Part shown: piece by piece, positions 8,672 through 17,099 of the stretch
How positions within the stretch are numbered: position 1 is the stretch's first letter
Layout of the letters: each line of letters opens with the position of its first letter
DNA from: Oligoflexus sp.
Lineage (GTDB): Bacteria > Bdellovibrionota_B > Oligoflexia > Oligoflexales > Oligoflexaceae
Assembly: GCA_014378195.1 (NCBI GenBank)
Contig: JACMOC010000017.1
Location: 186,001 to 250,000 of the forward strand
Reading direction: 5' to 3'
DNA length: 64,000 nucleotides
The notes under the pieces: model-generated
The model's database searches: none
The model's input: only the letters and a program-made list of their open reading frames with translations
What the model was told of the DNA's origin: nothing
Made by a program: the position numbers and the translations under genes

Positions 8672-9727
8672 TTAGGACATCTCTAGCATGCGGTCGATGG
8701 AGCGCTTTGCTTTCAGTCTCAGCTCTTCGTTGAGCGTTATTTCGTAACGATCATAGAGGAGCGCATCCAGGGTGTCCTGGAGAGTGATTTGGGCCATGTG
8801 GGGACAGCGGTGACTGCAGAGACGAAGGACCTCTTTGTTTTTGTGCTCGGCTATGATGTTGTCGGCCATTGCACACTCGGTGAGGAGGAGATAACGGGAG
8901 GCGGAAACATCGCGAACGTAGTTGATCATGGCCGAGGTTGAGCCGGAGAAATCCGAGGCGTCGACGACATCGGGTGGACACTCGGGATGGGCGAGGACAA
9001 CCACGTCGGGGTATTGGGCACGGACGTCTTTGATGTCCTGGACCGTAAAAAGATCGTGGACTTCGCATTTGCCGTGCCAGCCGACAAAGACCTTTTGGAG
9101 GACACCATCGGTTTTGAGTGCGGAGTCGAGAACATTCTCAGGGAAAATTATTTTTTTGCCGGTAGCCTTGGCGATGTTGCGCGCAAGATATTCATCGGGA
9201 ACAAAAATGATTTGATCCGAATCAATCTGCTGCGCGATCTTCACCGCATTTCCTGAGGTCACACAAATATCAACCTCGGCTTTCACTGCTGCATACGTAT
9301 TGATGTAAGCAAGAACCGGAACGCCGGGAAATTGTTTTTTAAGAGCCTGCACGTCTTCGGGCGTGATGCTTGAGGCAAGGGAGCAACCTGCTTTTTTAGA
9401 AGGGATCAGGACTTTTTTTGTTGGATTTAAGATCTTCGCCGATTCTGCCATGAACTCAACGCCGCAAAAAACGATGATGTCTTTTGTGGTTTCCGCTGCC
9501 TTGCGGCAGAGTTCCAGGGAGTCGCCTTTGATATCGGCCACACAATGAAAAAGCGCCGGTTCCATATAGTTGTGCCCAAGGATGACGGCGTTGCGTTCTA
9601 CCTTCAGGCGATTGATCTCATCGACGAGGACAGCTTTTGCCTCGATTTCAAAGTCGGGTAATAGGCCACCGAGCTTCGCGTGCATGGAATCGAGAGTTTG
9701 TTGACTTGAGGTCATTGCAGCTTTCAT
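8672..9727 (-). CDS. nadA: Quinolinate synthase A
   Basis: 351 residues. NadA condenses iminoaspartate with dihydroxyacetone phosphate to give quinolinate in de novo NAD synthesis, using a [4Fe-4S] cluster. Family motifs are present in order: GHNYMEPALFH, VFCGVEFMAESAKIL, KKAGCSLA, AHPECPPDV, GSTSAMINYV and LCSHRCPHM, including the cluster cysteines. The start at 9727 has GGAGG 7 bases upstream; an open frame extends 19 codons further but without such a site. nadB and nadC are not in the window, so the gene stands alone. It is separated from the upstream exported-protein gene by a strong terminator. Confidence 0.96.
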   Translation of the reverse strand: MKAAMTSSQQTLDSMHAKLGGLLPDFEIEAKAVLVDEINRLKVERNAVILGHNYMEPALFHCVADIKGDSLELCRKAAETTKDIIVFCGVEFMAESAKILNPTKKVLIPSKKAGCSLASSITPEDVQALKKQFPGVPVLAYINTYAAVKAEVDICVTSGNAVKIAQQIDSDQIIFVPDEYLARNIAKATGKKIIFPENVLDSALKTDGVLQKVFVGWHGKCEVHDLFTVQDIKDVRAQYPDVVVLAHPECPPDVVDASDFSGSTSAMINYVRDVSASRYLLLTECAMADNIIAEHKNKEVLRLCSHRCPHMAQITLQDTLDALLYDRYEITLNEELRLKAKRSIDRMLEMS

Positions 9728-9837
9728 CGCTTTTCCTCCGACGTAATGGGTCAGAAGTTTCTCTAATTCGATGCAGAATTGCAACCCTGAAACAGGGGCA
9801 AATCCGTACCTGATAAGGCGTTGATTTCGATAGTGAA

Positions 9838-9867
9838 ATAAAAAACAGCGCCTCGTTAAGGCGCTGT
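9838..9867 (-). terminator. Rho-independent terminator
   Basis: On the minus strand ACAGCGCCT pairs perfectly with AGGCGCTGT around a short TAACG loop, followed by TTTTTT. It terminates the exported 180-residue protein gene ahead of nadA. Confidence 0.85.
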
Positions 9868-9897
9868 CTGAAGGCTTTTTGGTTTTTGAGTCGAGAC

Positions 9898-10440
9898 TTA
9901 GGGGGCAATTGCCTGATGCAATTCGAACGTACTTGTCTTTGTCGTCGTAGCACCTGTTTCAGGTGTCGTGGTTACGCTGTCGATCTTCAGGAGGTTTCCT
10001 TTGAAACTTCGTGATTTTGAAGCATCAACGACGAAGCTACCGTCAAACTGCAGAATGCGCCCAGTGCTCGTTGCAATAATCTGACGAGGCCCAACTGTTG
10101 TTGCGCCGGGGGCACAAACACCTTGGATATCAAAGAGATCGTCAGCAACCTGAACCGAGCCTGCGGCCGGATAGAAGCTTTCCGTTGGACGACAACGTCT
10201 TTGGAATTTAGGGTCGATCGTCGCCGAAGGATTGGCAGCGTCGAGAGTCATGCTGATTTCCTGGGTGGTGGCTGTGTTACCGAGACCCGAAACCGATTTC
10301 TCACGGATATGACCAATCAGTTGGAATGGAAGTTCCTTGTTTGCGACCGGGATAGGCAGTGTTCCGTCGGCGCGGACAGCAAAGCCCGCAGCGAGTGCAC
10401 CAACCATGAGAAACATTTTACACGGATTCGCGACGTTCAT
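9898..10440 (-). CDS. Exported protein of unknown function
   Basis: 180 residues with an N-terminal signal sequence (MFLMVGALAAGFAVRADG) and no lipobox, so probably periplasmic. The rest is a beta-rich, Thr-rich sequence with two cysteines (CRPTE and GVCAPG) that may form a disulfide. No family is recognised. The ATG at 10440 is preferred: GGAGG lies 7 bases upstream. It overlaps the end of the regulator gene by 23 bases in another frame, so the two are probably cotranscribed and translationally coupled. A strong terminator follows. Confidence 0.7.
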   Translation of the reverse strand: MNVANPCKMFLMVGALAAGFAVRADGTLPIPVANKELPFQLIGHIREKSVSGLGNTATTQEISMTLDAANPSATIDPKFQRRCRPTESFYPAAGSVQVADDLFDIQGVCAPGATTVGPRQIIATSTGRILQFDGSFVVDASKSRSFKGNLLKIDSVTTTPETGATTTKTSTFELHQAIAP

Positions 10441-11530
10441 ACATAGGCCTCCGTTCCATATCTTTGTCGATCTTAGTAACTGTACTTGTCTGATCTTTCC
10501 CTGCCAACTTGTATCCTTGTCGACCTGATAAAAGGCAAACGGGTTGGTTTTCGTAGGGTTCGATCAAAGCACGAATTCGACGAGCAAGGTCAAAAATTCG
10601 TGGGTCATGGGTCCTAGGTTTATACTCTTCTTCAGGCCAAAGTCGAGACGCAATTTCATGTTTTCCCACAAAAGTGCCGCGACTATAGAGTAGCTCCAAA
10701 AAGTCGTAAATTAAAGGCTTGTCATGCAGCGCTATCCATTTCTCTTGCACGCAGATTCTACGTAGATCAGGATCCATCTGCATGGAATAACTCAGTGAGT
10801 AATCAAGATCCTTAAACTTTTCATTCACGAGGTATGTTAGATAAATGCACTCTTCTGGGTTCAGATAGCAATGAAGGAAATCGAGACTCGTTTCGAGTGA
10901 ATCGAACTTGCCGAGGTCTTTGTAAATGCAGGCCTGGCTGTACAAGGCTTTGATGATGAAATAATGCCAGTTCTGAGCGGCTGCTTCCCGAATGCACAGC
11001 TGCAAATATTTTTTTGATAGATTTGCATCCTGATGAAAGACATGGCTCACATTCGCTCGGACGAGGTAAAGACTGAGCTTTTGGTCGAGATTCACCAAAT
11101 CTTCCAGCTCTTCCATTTCACTGATGAGACGGTCAATGTCCTGAGGCTTTTTTAGGGAGTAATAAACATTTGTTAAACCAAGGACGGCTTGAAAATAGTC
11201 TTTCACCGTCTCGCTTTTGTCGGCGAGGATTTTGAAGAGCCTTTCGGCCATCTCATATTCCTGGTCGGCATACGCTAAGCGGGCCGTGGCATAGAGGTAA
11301 ACGTCCGACTGTTTCTGCTGAAACTGAGTAAGGTCACGGAGTACCGCTCGCGACTCGGTCACACGATGCATTTCAAACAGCGCCATGGATTTACGCATCT
11401 GCATCATAAAATAGTGATCGAGCGAAGGGCTGCTTTTTTCGCAGTGAAGGTCAACCATAGCAACCACTTGCTTAAAGCGGCACTGATAGAAGAGTTCTTT
11501 AACCTCACTTATCGTTTGGTCCCAATCCAT
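10418..11530 (-). CDS. TPR-repeat regulator with C-terminal winged-helix domain
   Basis: 370 residues, no signal peptide. Most of the protein is alpha-helical with TPR-like repeats. The C-terminal part (about 265-350: YDFLELLYSRGTFVGKHEIASRLWPEEEYKPRTH ... GRQGYKL, cited in pieces) resembles an OmpR-type winged-helix DNA-binding domain: the RLWP turn and a final YKL strand are typical of the recognition helix and wing. This suggests a transcription regulator sensing through its TPR part, with domain order opposite to the SARP/BTAD class. It is followed by an overlapping gene for an exported protein, a plausible partner or target. Function is inferred from fold only. Confidence 0.65.
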   Translation of the reverse strand: MDWDQTISEVKELFYQCRFKQVVAMVDLHCEKSSPSLDHYFMMQMRKSMALFEMHRVTESRAVLRDLTQFQQKQSDVYLYATARLAYADQEYEMAERLFKILADKSETVKDYFQAVLGLTNVYYSLKKPQDIDRLISEMEELEDLVNLDQKLSLYLVRANVSHVFHQDANLSKKYLQLCIREAAAQNWHYFIIKALYSQACIYKDLGKFDSLETSLDFLHCYLNPEECIYLTYLVNEKFKDLDYSLSYSMQMDPDLRRICVQEKWIALHDKPLIYDFLELLYSRGTFVGKHEIASRLWPEEEYKPRTHDPRIFDLARRIRALIEPYENQPVCLLSGRQGYKLAGKDQTSTVTKIDKDMERRPMYERRESV

Positions 11531-11845
11531 AACTCACCCCTTCACCTGTCGGTGCCTCTGAGCCTTAGCTCGCCGTTACCACTGCTAATAGGTAAGGGGT
11601 ATGCATAATTCAAGCCAAGATTTTAATACATTGATATGATTGGGCGTTGTCAGCTTTTGAGGAAATCACAAAGGGCGAAATGGGTTTGCCGGTTTACTTT
11701 TGATACCAAACCATAGTTTCGCTGGGACTCATGTATTATAATGACTTGGTGAGCAAAGAATTCTGTGCCTGCGGATGGGTAGCGCGCAAGACTTCCTGAT
11801 TTTCTATGCAATGTTGCCATAGTAAAGGCTTCCACGAGGGAAGGC
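11531..11845. other. Divergent intergenic region between TPR-wHTH regulator and FHA gene
   Basis: 315 bases without a convincing gene. It contains a TATAAT box at 11737-11742 on the plus strand and AT-rich stretches near 11605-11640. A 67-codon minus-strand frame here lacks a ribosome binding site and family resemblance and is not called. Confidence 0.5.
11737..11742 (+). promoter_or_regulatory. Possible -10 element (TATAAT) for the FHA gene
   Basis: A perfect TATAAT lies about 104 bases upstream of the FHA start codon. No convincing TTGACA-like -35 is found at 16-18 bases spacing, so this is only a candidate. Confidence 0.3.
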
Positions 11846-12571
11846 ATGACCAAGGCAAAGCCGGATAAAGATAAACGAGGGGTCCTCGTCTGTATATCAG
11901 GTAAAAGTCAAAATGAGCTCGTGAAGCTTCGTCGCGACAACACCATATTCGGGCGGGAAAAAGCAGATATAATCGTGACCGATCTTGAGGTCTCTGCTAC
12001 CCATTGCCAGATTCAATGTATTGAGGACACGTATCATATCTTTGATATGAATAGCAGTAACGGCACGTTTGTGAACGGTCAACGCATCGTCAAAGCGCGG
12101 CTGAAAGAGGGCGACGTCGTGGAGATCGGCAAAACCGTTTTCCGCTTTGCCCTCGAAGACGAAAAAAATGTTCGTCACATTCCTACACTTTATTCCTCGA
12201 CGAAAAAACAAGCTGAGACCAGCTCGCTCGTCGATACGATGATTGAACGCGAGTTAAAGCAGGCGAACAAGGTCTATCTTGAAATCGTCGTGACCTACGG
12301 GAACAACGAACGCGAAACGATAGAACTCCATCAAAAGCTCGTTTACATTGGACGTGCCTCAAGTTTCGGGCATTTTGATCAGGACACTGAGATCTCCCGG
12401 AAGCATCTCATGATCAAGCTGAACGACACGGGAGAAGTATTTATTGAAGATCAGGGATCGACCAATGGCGCCTTCCTCAATGGCCAAAAGATAAGCGGAA
12501 TGCACCGTGTTCAGGCTACGGATGAGGTACGTGTTGGCCGCTGCATTTTGCGTATCGTCGCGAAAAGCTGA
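11846..12571 (+). CDS. Tandem FHA-domain protein
   Basis: 241 residues, cytoplasmic. Two forkhead-associated domains bind phosphothreonine peptides. The first (about 20-95) has FGREKADI, SATH and SSNGTFVNG; the second (about 145-230) has YIGRASS, SRKH and GSTNGAFLNG. Both keep the GR, SxxH and N-G signatures, so both should bind ligand. A charged linker with a run around ERELKQANK separates them. The start has GAGGGAAGG just upstream. No Ser/Thr kinase of the Hanks type lies nearby, so the phosphorylated partner must be encoded elsewhere. It is a signalling scaffold by family; its pathway is unknown. Confidence 0.9.
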   Translation: MTKAKPDKDKRGVLVCISGKSQNELVKLRRDNTIFGREKADIIVTDLEVSATHCQIQCIEDTYHIFDMNSSNGTFVNGQRIVKARLKEGDVVEIGKTVFRFALEDEKNVRHIPTLYSSTKKQAETSSLVDTMIERELKQANKVYLEIVVTYGNNERETIELHQKLVYIGRASSFGHFDQDTEISRKHLMIKLNDTGEVFIEDQGSTNGAFLNGQKISGMHRVQATDEVRVGRCILRIVAKS

Positions 12572-12645
12572 GCGAATTTTTATTGCAGTCGCTCAGCAAA
12601 GGTCGGGCGGGCTGCTACGTATTTGAGTTTGATGGTGATAGGGGT

Positions 12646-12681
12646 GCCATGATCAATTGGATCGTGGCGTTTTTATTTTTA
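12646..12681 (+). terminator. Rho-independent terminator of the FHA gene
   Basis: GCCATGATC pairs with GATCGTGGC (one wobble) around AATTG and is followed by TTTTTATTTTT. Confidence 0.85.
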
Positions 12682-12685
12682 GGGA

Positions 12686-13300
12686 TCAGAGAGGGGCCGC
12701 GGGATTCAGAAACGTAAACTTTTGAAAATCTGTATCGCTGCAGGGCGTGAGTTCAAAGGACGATTTTGAGAAGCGCGGCGCCGTGAGACAGAGCGATGGG
12801 TGTGCAAGGTTTTGAAAGGAATACTGGTCTTCCCCTTCAGGACGAACAGTCCAAAGCTGGGCCATCGATGCACTGCAGGCACTTTGAAGCGCAACAAATG
12901 ATGCGCCGGTTTTAGACTGGCTTGCGTGGATGCAGGTACCATCTGATTTCAGACTGAATTGTACCGGACCTTGGGTCGAGAGCGCCGCGAATCGTTTGAG
13001 CACGTCCTCGTTGCAGGCTATATCGATGACCCGGCCACCTTTCAGCGTAAGGCAACGCGCGAGGCCGACGGATTTGAGAAAAAAGCTTTCTGCGGGAAGC
13101 CCACCCGAAGTTTTGCCGTCCGCAAGGCTCAGGCCGGAATCGGAGGGAGTTTCCTCATCCTCCTCCATCTCGGGCACATAACGGGCATTGCCACCCGGGT
13201 GGTCGACTGATTTGCAAGCGGAGAAGACGAAGGTTACGAATAATGCGAGGGCGAAAGGATAAGTCCAAAATGAAGCAAAACCGAGAGCTTTGAAGTTCAT
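12686..13300 (-). CDS. Lipoprotein with ricin B-like beta-trefoil domain
   Basis: 204 residues. The signal peptide ends in a lipobox (FSAC, Cys 29). An acidic linker of about 35 residues (EMEEDEETPSDSG) leads to a domain with three similar blocks: ARCLTLKGGRVIDIACN, GTCIHASQS...QSACSASMAQLWTV and PSLCLTA...ELTPCSDTDFQKFTF. Three repeats of a C-[IL] strand, a second cysteine and a closing Q/K-x-[WF]-T pattern are what ricin-type beta-trefoils show. Such domains bind sugars, which suggests surface glycan or peptidoglycan binding. GGAG lies 7 bases before the ATG. The trefoil call rests on pattern, not on a profile search. Confidence 0.68.
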   Translation of the reverse strand: MNFKALGFASFWTYPFALALFVTFVFSACKSVDHPGGNARYVPEMEEDEETPSDSGLSLADGKTSGGLPAESFFLKSVGLARCLTLKGGRVIDIACNEDVLKRFAALSTQGPVQFSLKSDGTCIHASQSKTGASFVALQSACSASMAQLWTVRPEGEDQYSFQNLAHPSLCLTAPRFSKSSFELTPCSDTDFQKFTFLNPAAPL

Positions 13301-13350
13301 GGACGGGCTCCTTTTATTCGGCGGCTAAGGGTTAGCTTAGTCTACCAAAT

Positions 13351-14775
13351 TTAAGCCTTCGCCGCCTTAACACGTGGCGTTTTACTGAGAGCAGCGCGGA
13401 CCGGCTCAACGAGATTGCACAGATGCGCCTTGAAACGATAGGGCGGCTCAAGGACAGCATCGTCGGGATCACAGCTGGCCACAACCTTGAGGTAGGCCGG
13501 ACCTCCGAGAATAGTGCTTAATTTTGAGCCTTGGACCTTGAGAAGCGAATAGGTATTGATCCGACTCGTGGAAGAGATTTCGAACTGCAGGTAATCGGCG
13601 CTTTGAAGTTTGGCTTCGGCCGAGACCAACGCATAACTTAAGGCATGATCATGCGGAAGGAATGCGAGGCGATTGGATTGGGCTTCTGGTTTTTTCAAAT
13701 GAAAAGCCGCGAGGTAATCACGCTCGATTAATTCGGCAAGGTTAGTTGGTATATGCCGCAGGCTGCGCATGCGCCTATTGCCTGTGCTCCCTTTGATGTC
13801 GGTGCCTTCATAGCGGCTGCCTATGGTCACTATCGTCGCATGTTCGGGAAGGTAGCGCACCATTTCTAAAAACGCATGGTGTCCCTCGCCATTCGTCATT
13901 TGTTCTTCTATAAAAATGAGATCCGGCGTAAAAAAACGAGGCTCGTAGACCAGGCTGTTTTTCTGCAGCGCAGTGTGCACTTCGTATTTACGACGATCTG
14001 CATAACGCAATATCGTCGTCCGGAGAGCTGGCGACTGGATAGCGAGAAATATTTTCGGCCGAAGTCCGAGGTCGACACGGCCCAGGTATTCGATGGTTTC
14101 TTTAATGGCTGTTGGTTCAGCCCGAGCCATCACATCCTTCGCCCAGTTCACGACCAGCGCCTCAGAAAAGCGATAACTCAGATGAGATTTTTGCCTTTCG
14201 ATAACCACGGCATTAATTTCGTTGAGGCCAAACCGTTCGGCAAAGGCCCCGCGAATCGCAATCGTGTCGCCCACGGCCGCAATCGTTTTGGACTCGATCC
14301 ACAAGGTTTGAGGCCCTATCCATACGACGCGCGCAGGTATATTAATTTCGATTTTCTCTTCAAATTTCTTAAGGTCGCTATGAATATCGAGTATAGATTC
14401 CATTCCCGAAGTCGCAAATTCGAATCTTTGCAGCCATTCGCTGTCCTCGAGATCCGTGGGGATGATGTCGCGAAAGCCTTCCATACTCGCGGCCCGCATC
14501 AGTTCGTAATCGTTTCGACTATTCGAAAGAAGCAGGCGCGCGCCGATGATGTCGGGGATGTTGGCGAAAGTTTGGATATGTTTGATGGCAACATCGCTTG
14601 GCCATTCGTCACCGAGAATGAGGATTTTCGCGCGTTTTACGCAGATCTCTTTGATGAGTGCTTCCAGGTTTTCAAAAAAATACACCTGGTAACCTATATC
14701 GTCTAAAATGCTGGCGCGACGTTGGTGCACTTCTTCGATTGAAGAACAGAGCCAGTAAATTCCTGAACGTTTCAT
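13351..14775 (-). CDS. Pseudo-receiver / PilZ-like signalling protein
   Basis: 474 residues, soluble. The N-terminal 115 residues have the alternating strand-helix layout of a receiver domain (SGIYWLCSSIEEVHQRRASI, AKILILGDEW) but lack the usual acidic pocket. Residues about 130-210 (EINIPARVVWIGPQTLWIES...) read like a PilZ-type beta-barrel without a clear RxxxR cyclic-di-GMP motif. A second receiver-like part (PKIFLAIQSPALRTTILRYA, PDLIFIEEQM) has glutamate where the phospho-accepting aspartate would be. The start at 14775 is set by GGAG five bases upstream; the open frame runs 17 codons further. Probably a phosphorylation-independent signalling or scaffold protein. All domain calls are by eye and tentative. 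Confidence 0.6.
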   Translation of the reverse strand: MKRSGIYWLCSSIEEVHQRRASILDDIGYQVYFFENLEALIKEICVKRAKILILGDEWPSDVAIKHIQTFANIPDIIGARLLLSNSRNDYELMRAASMEGFRDIIPTDLEDSEWLQRFEFATSGMESILDIHSDLKKFEEKIEINIPARVVWIGPQTLWIESKTIAAVGDTIAIRGAFAERFGLNEINAVVIERQKSHLSYRFSEALVVNWAKDVMARAEPTAIKETIEYLGRVDLGLRPKIFLAIQSPALRTTILRYADRRKYEVHTALQKNSLVYEPRFFTPDLIFIEEQMTNGEGHHAFLEMVRYLPEHATIVTIGSRYEGTDIKGSTGNRRMRSLRHIPTNLAELIERDYLAAFHLKKPEAQSNRLAFLPHDHALSYALVSAEAKLQSADYLQFEISSTSRINTYSLLKVQGSKLSTILGGPAYLKVVASCDPDDAVLEPPYRFKAHLCNLVEPVRAALSKTPRVKAAKA

Positions 14776-14969
14776 TTCCACTCCGAAAAGCTCACGCCCG
14801 ACTCTGGGGGCTACGCGTGGTACCATCGCCTCATCGGCTGTCCCGGCTGTTTACCTTACCCAGAGACCTCGATCTCGCCTCGGTCAATGCAGGGCAACTC
14901 TTTAAAACAAAAGAAAATTCAGGACTTATTCCTATGTGTGCCAAGCGCAGGCCCGGCTCCGAGGATCAT

Positions 14970-15296
14970 TCAATCGTTTTTGGTTTCGGATTCGTTGTTG
15001 AGAGGCCTTAAAAAAGGCAGTTGATGGACATCGGCCTCTTCGTCAATGATTTCTTCGACCAAGAGTATGTTGTGATAGGGGATATGAAGACTCTGGGTTC
15101 GGCGAAAACGTTTGCTAGCGACGTCTTCTTCCGGGAGTATAATCTTTTTTGTTGAATCTTTAAAAACGAAATGACTTAGACAAACGAGACCGGGTAAATT
15201 ACTCGGTTGTATTTGACGCACTAAAACTTCAAGAGCTTGATCCTGGTGCTTTTCGAGAAAACGAACTCGGAATATCGTCTCTCTTTTTTGAACCAC
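14970..15296 (-). CDS. DUF1820 family protein
   Basis: 108 residues. The sequence follows the DUF1820 pattern: an opening IFRVRFLEK, the conserved LPGLVCLSHFVFKD, an acidic-flanked IILPEED, then the SLHIPYHNILLVEEI core before a variable acidic tail. Members are small cytoplasmic proteins of unknown role, common in Gram-negative bacteria. It is divergent from lysS across about 200 bases and not linked to it by operon. The family call is from memory of the pattern and would be settled by a Pfam search. Confidence 0.65.
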   Translation of the reverse strand: MVQKRETIFRVRFLEKHQDQALEVLVRQIQPSNLPGLVCLSHFVFKDSTKKIILPEEDVASKRFRRTQSLHIPYHNILLVEEIIDEEADVHQLPFLRPLNNESETKND

Positions 15297-15495
15297 TTTC
15301 AGGTCTCTCTATGACATTGTGCGTTGATTGCTGCTTCAGTCGTGTAGCAGTAGGTTTCGCATCCTCTCGGCCCTCGTGTCAAGCTCCGGGCAGTTTTTCC
15401 TTGTCTTAAGGGGGCGCTGTGCTAAAAATATCCCTTCTTTGAGGCATTGCCCCAACCGCCTTATTATTTAACTTCTATCTTTCCGTAGGAATGCC

Positions 15496-17082
15496 ATGAA
15501 ACCGTTGACACCTCATTGGGCTGATCAAGCCGCAGCCCGTGTGATTGCTACTTGTGGCGAACAGGATGTTTACACAGTCGCGAGTGGCATTACCCCGAGT
15601 GGAACAGTTCACATCGGCAACTTTCGTGAGGTGATCACAGTCGATCTGGTCGCGCGGGCTCTTCGGTCCGCCGGAAAAAAGGTGCGTTTCATTTATAGCT
15701 GGGACGATTTTGATACTCTTCGTAAAGTACCGAAGAATCTCCCCAACCAGGACATGCTTCAGGACAACCTCCGTCGACCGATCAGTCGCGTCCCCGACCC
15801 ATATGGCGAAGATAAGAGTTATGCAGCTCATAACATCCGCGTCTTCGAAAACGAAATCAAAGGTGTCGGCATCGCGCCTGAGTTTCTCTATCAAAGCGAT
15901 CGCTATGGCTCTGCGCTCTATGCTGAATCGATCAAACACGCACTGCAGCACACCGATCAGATCAAAGAGATACTGAACGTCTTCCGGGCCGAACCCCTAG
16001 CGGACGACTGGTTGCCGACGGCTATTTACTGCAGTGCCTGCCAACGCGATAACATGGTTTATGAGCGTTATCCCGGCGATTATGCTTACGAATATAAATG
16101 CGCGTCCTGCGGCAACGAAGAAAAGATCGACATTCGTCACACCAAAGACCTAAAACTCAACTGGCGAACTGATTGGCCTATGCGCTGGGCCTATGAAAAG
16201 GTCGATTTTGAGCCGGGTGGCAAAGATCATTCGAGCGATGGTGGGTCTTTTGATACGGGCAAAAAAATAGTGAAAGCCCTATGGGGTCGCGAGGCCCCCC
16301 AATATCTTCAATATGACTTCGTATCGATCAAAGGCCGTTCGGGAAAAATGTCCTCGTCGAGCGGGGACCTCATCACTTTGAGTCAGGCCCTAGAAATATA
16401 CGAACCTCAGATGGTGCGTTGGATCTTCGCCAACCAAAGACCAAACACCGATTTCTCCATCTCGTTTGATACCGACGTCATCAAAGTTTATGATGAATTT
16501 GATAAAGCTGAGGCTGCAGCACTCGGTGGCGAACCTGCAAATCCTGGCAAATGGCCCGTTCTCCGCCGTGCGTACGAACTGTCGTGTGTCGCAGATGTCC
16601 CCGAAAAAGCTCCTTTCCGGGCACCCTTTCGTGAGTTGACGGGTCGATTGCAGATCTTTGATGGAGATATTCAAAAGACTTGGGACCGGTGGTACGGTGC
16701 AAGTGCACAGGGTCCCCAAGACAAAGCTGCGTTTTGGTCACGCGCCGAACGTGCCTGGAATTGGATCATGACGGGCGCACCCGAAGAATTCCGATATCAT
16801 GTGAACAGCACACCGGTTAAGGTCGTGCTGAGCGAACTTCAAACCAATGCTGTTCAAGCTCTCGTAACTCTGCTGGATAAGGTCGATCTTGAAACGATCG
16901 AGCCCAAGGATTTAAATCAAAGGCTCTTTGATGATATCATCCATACGACGGGTTGCGATGGGAAGGAATTCTATCAGGCCGTCTATCAGAAAGTGATCAA
17001 TCGCGATCAAGGCCCTCGGCTCCCAAGCTTCCTCAAGGATCTGGGTGCGGAACGGATTAGGCGACTCCTTTCTGATGTGTAA
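15496..17082 (+). CDS. lysS: Class I lysyl-tRNA synthetase
   Basis: 528 residues. This is the archaeal-type, class I enzyme (also called lysK), with a Rossmann catalytic core rather than the usual bacterial class II fold. The HIGH-type motif is TVHIGN (about residue 36-41) and the KMSKS-type motif is GKMSSSSGD near residue 284. Between them a zinc-binding CSAC...CASC pair is seen around residues 179-210. The C-terminal helical anticodon-binding part is present, so the enzyme is complete. AGGA is 5 bases upstream of the ATG. The following two genes are in the same direction with short gaps and may be cotranscribed. Class I LysRS in bacteria is limited to some lineages, notably alphaproteobacteria, spirochaetes and a few others. 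Confidence 0.95.
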   Translation: MKPLTPHWADQAAARVIATCGEQDVYTVASGITPSGTVHIGNFREVITVDLVARALRSAGKKVRFIYSWDDFDTLRKVPKNLPNQDMLQDNLRRPISRVPDPYGEDKSYAAHNIRVFENEIKGVGIAPEFLYQSDRYGSALYAESIKHALQHTDQIKEILNVFRAEPLADDWLPTAIYCSACQRDNMVYERYPGDYAYEYKCASCGNEEKIDIRHTKDLKLNWRTDWPMRWAYEKVDFEPGGKDHSSDGGSFDTGKKIVKALWGREAPQYLQYDFVSIKGRSGKMSSSSGDLITLSQALEIYEPQMVRWIFANQRPNTDFSISFDTDVIKVYDEFDKAEAAALGGEPANPGKWPVLRRAYELSCVADVPEKAPFRAPFRELTGRLQIFDGDIQKTWDRWYGASAQGPQDKAAFWSRAERAWNWIMTGAPEEFRYHVNSTPVKVVLSELQTNAVQALVTLLDKVDLETIEPKDLNQRLFDDIIHTTGCDGKEFYQAVYQKVINRDQGPRLPSFLKDLGAERIRRLLSDV

Positions 17083-17099
17083 CCATCAGGAGCGAAAAG

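Noticed and set aside
11650-11853. A 67-codon minus-strand frame in the gap before the FHA gene
   Set aside because: No ribosome binding site, no signal peptide and no family resemblance; it overlaps the FHA start.
13876-14706. A 276-codon plus-strand open frame
   Set aside because: It lies fully antisense to the pseudo-receiver gene, which has a proper start and domain pattern.
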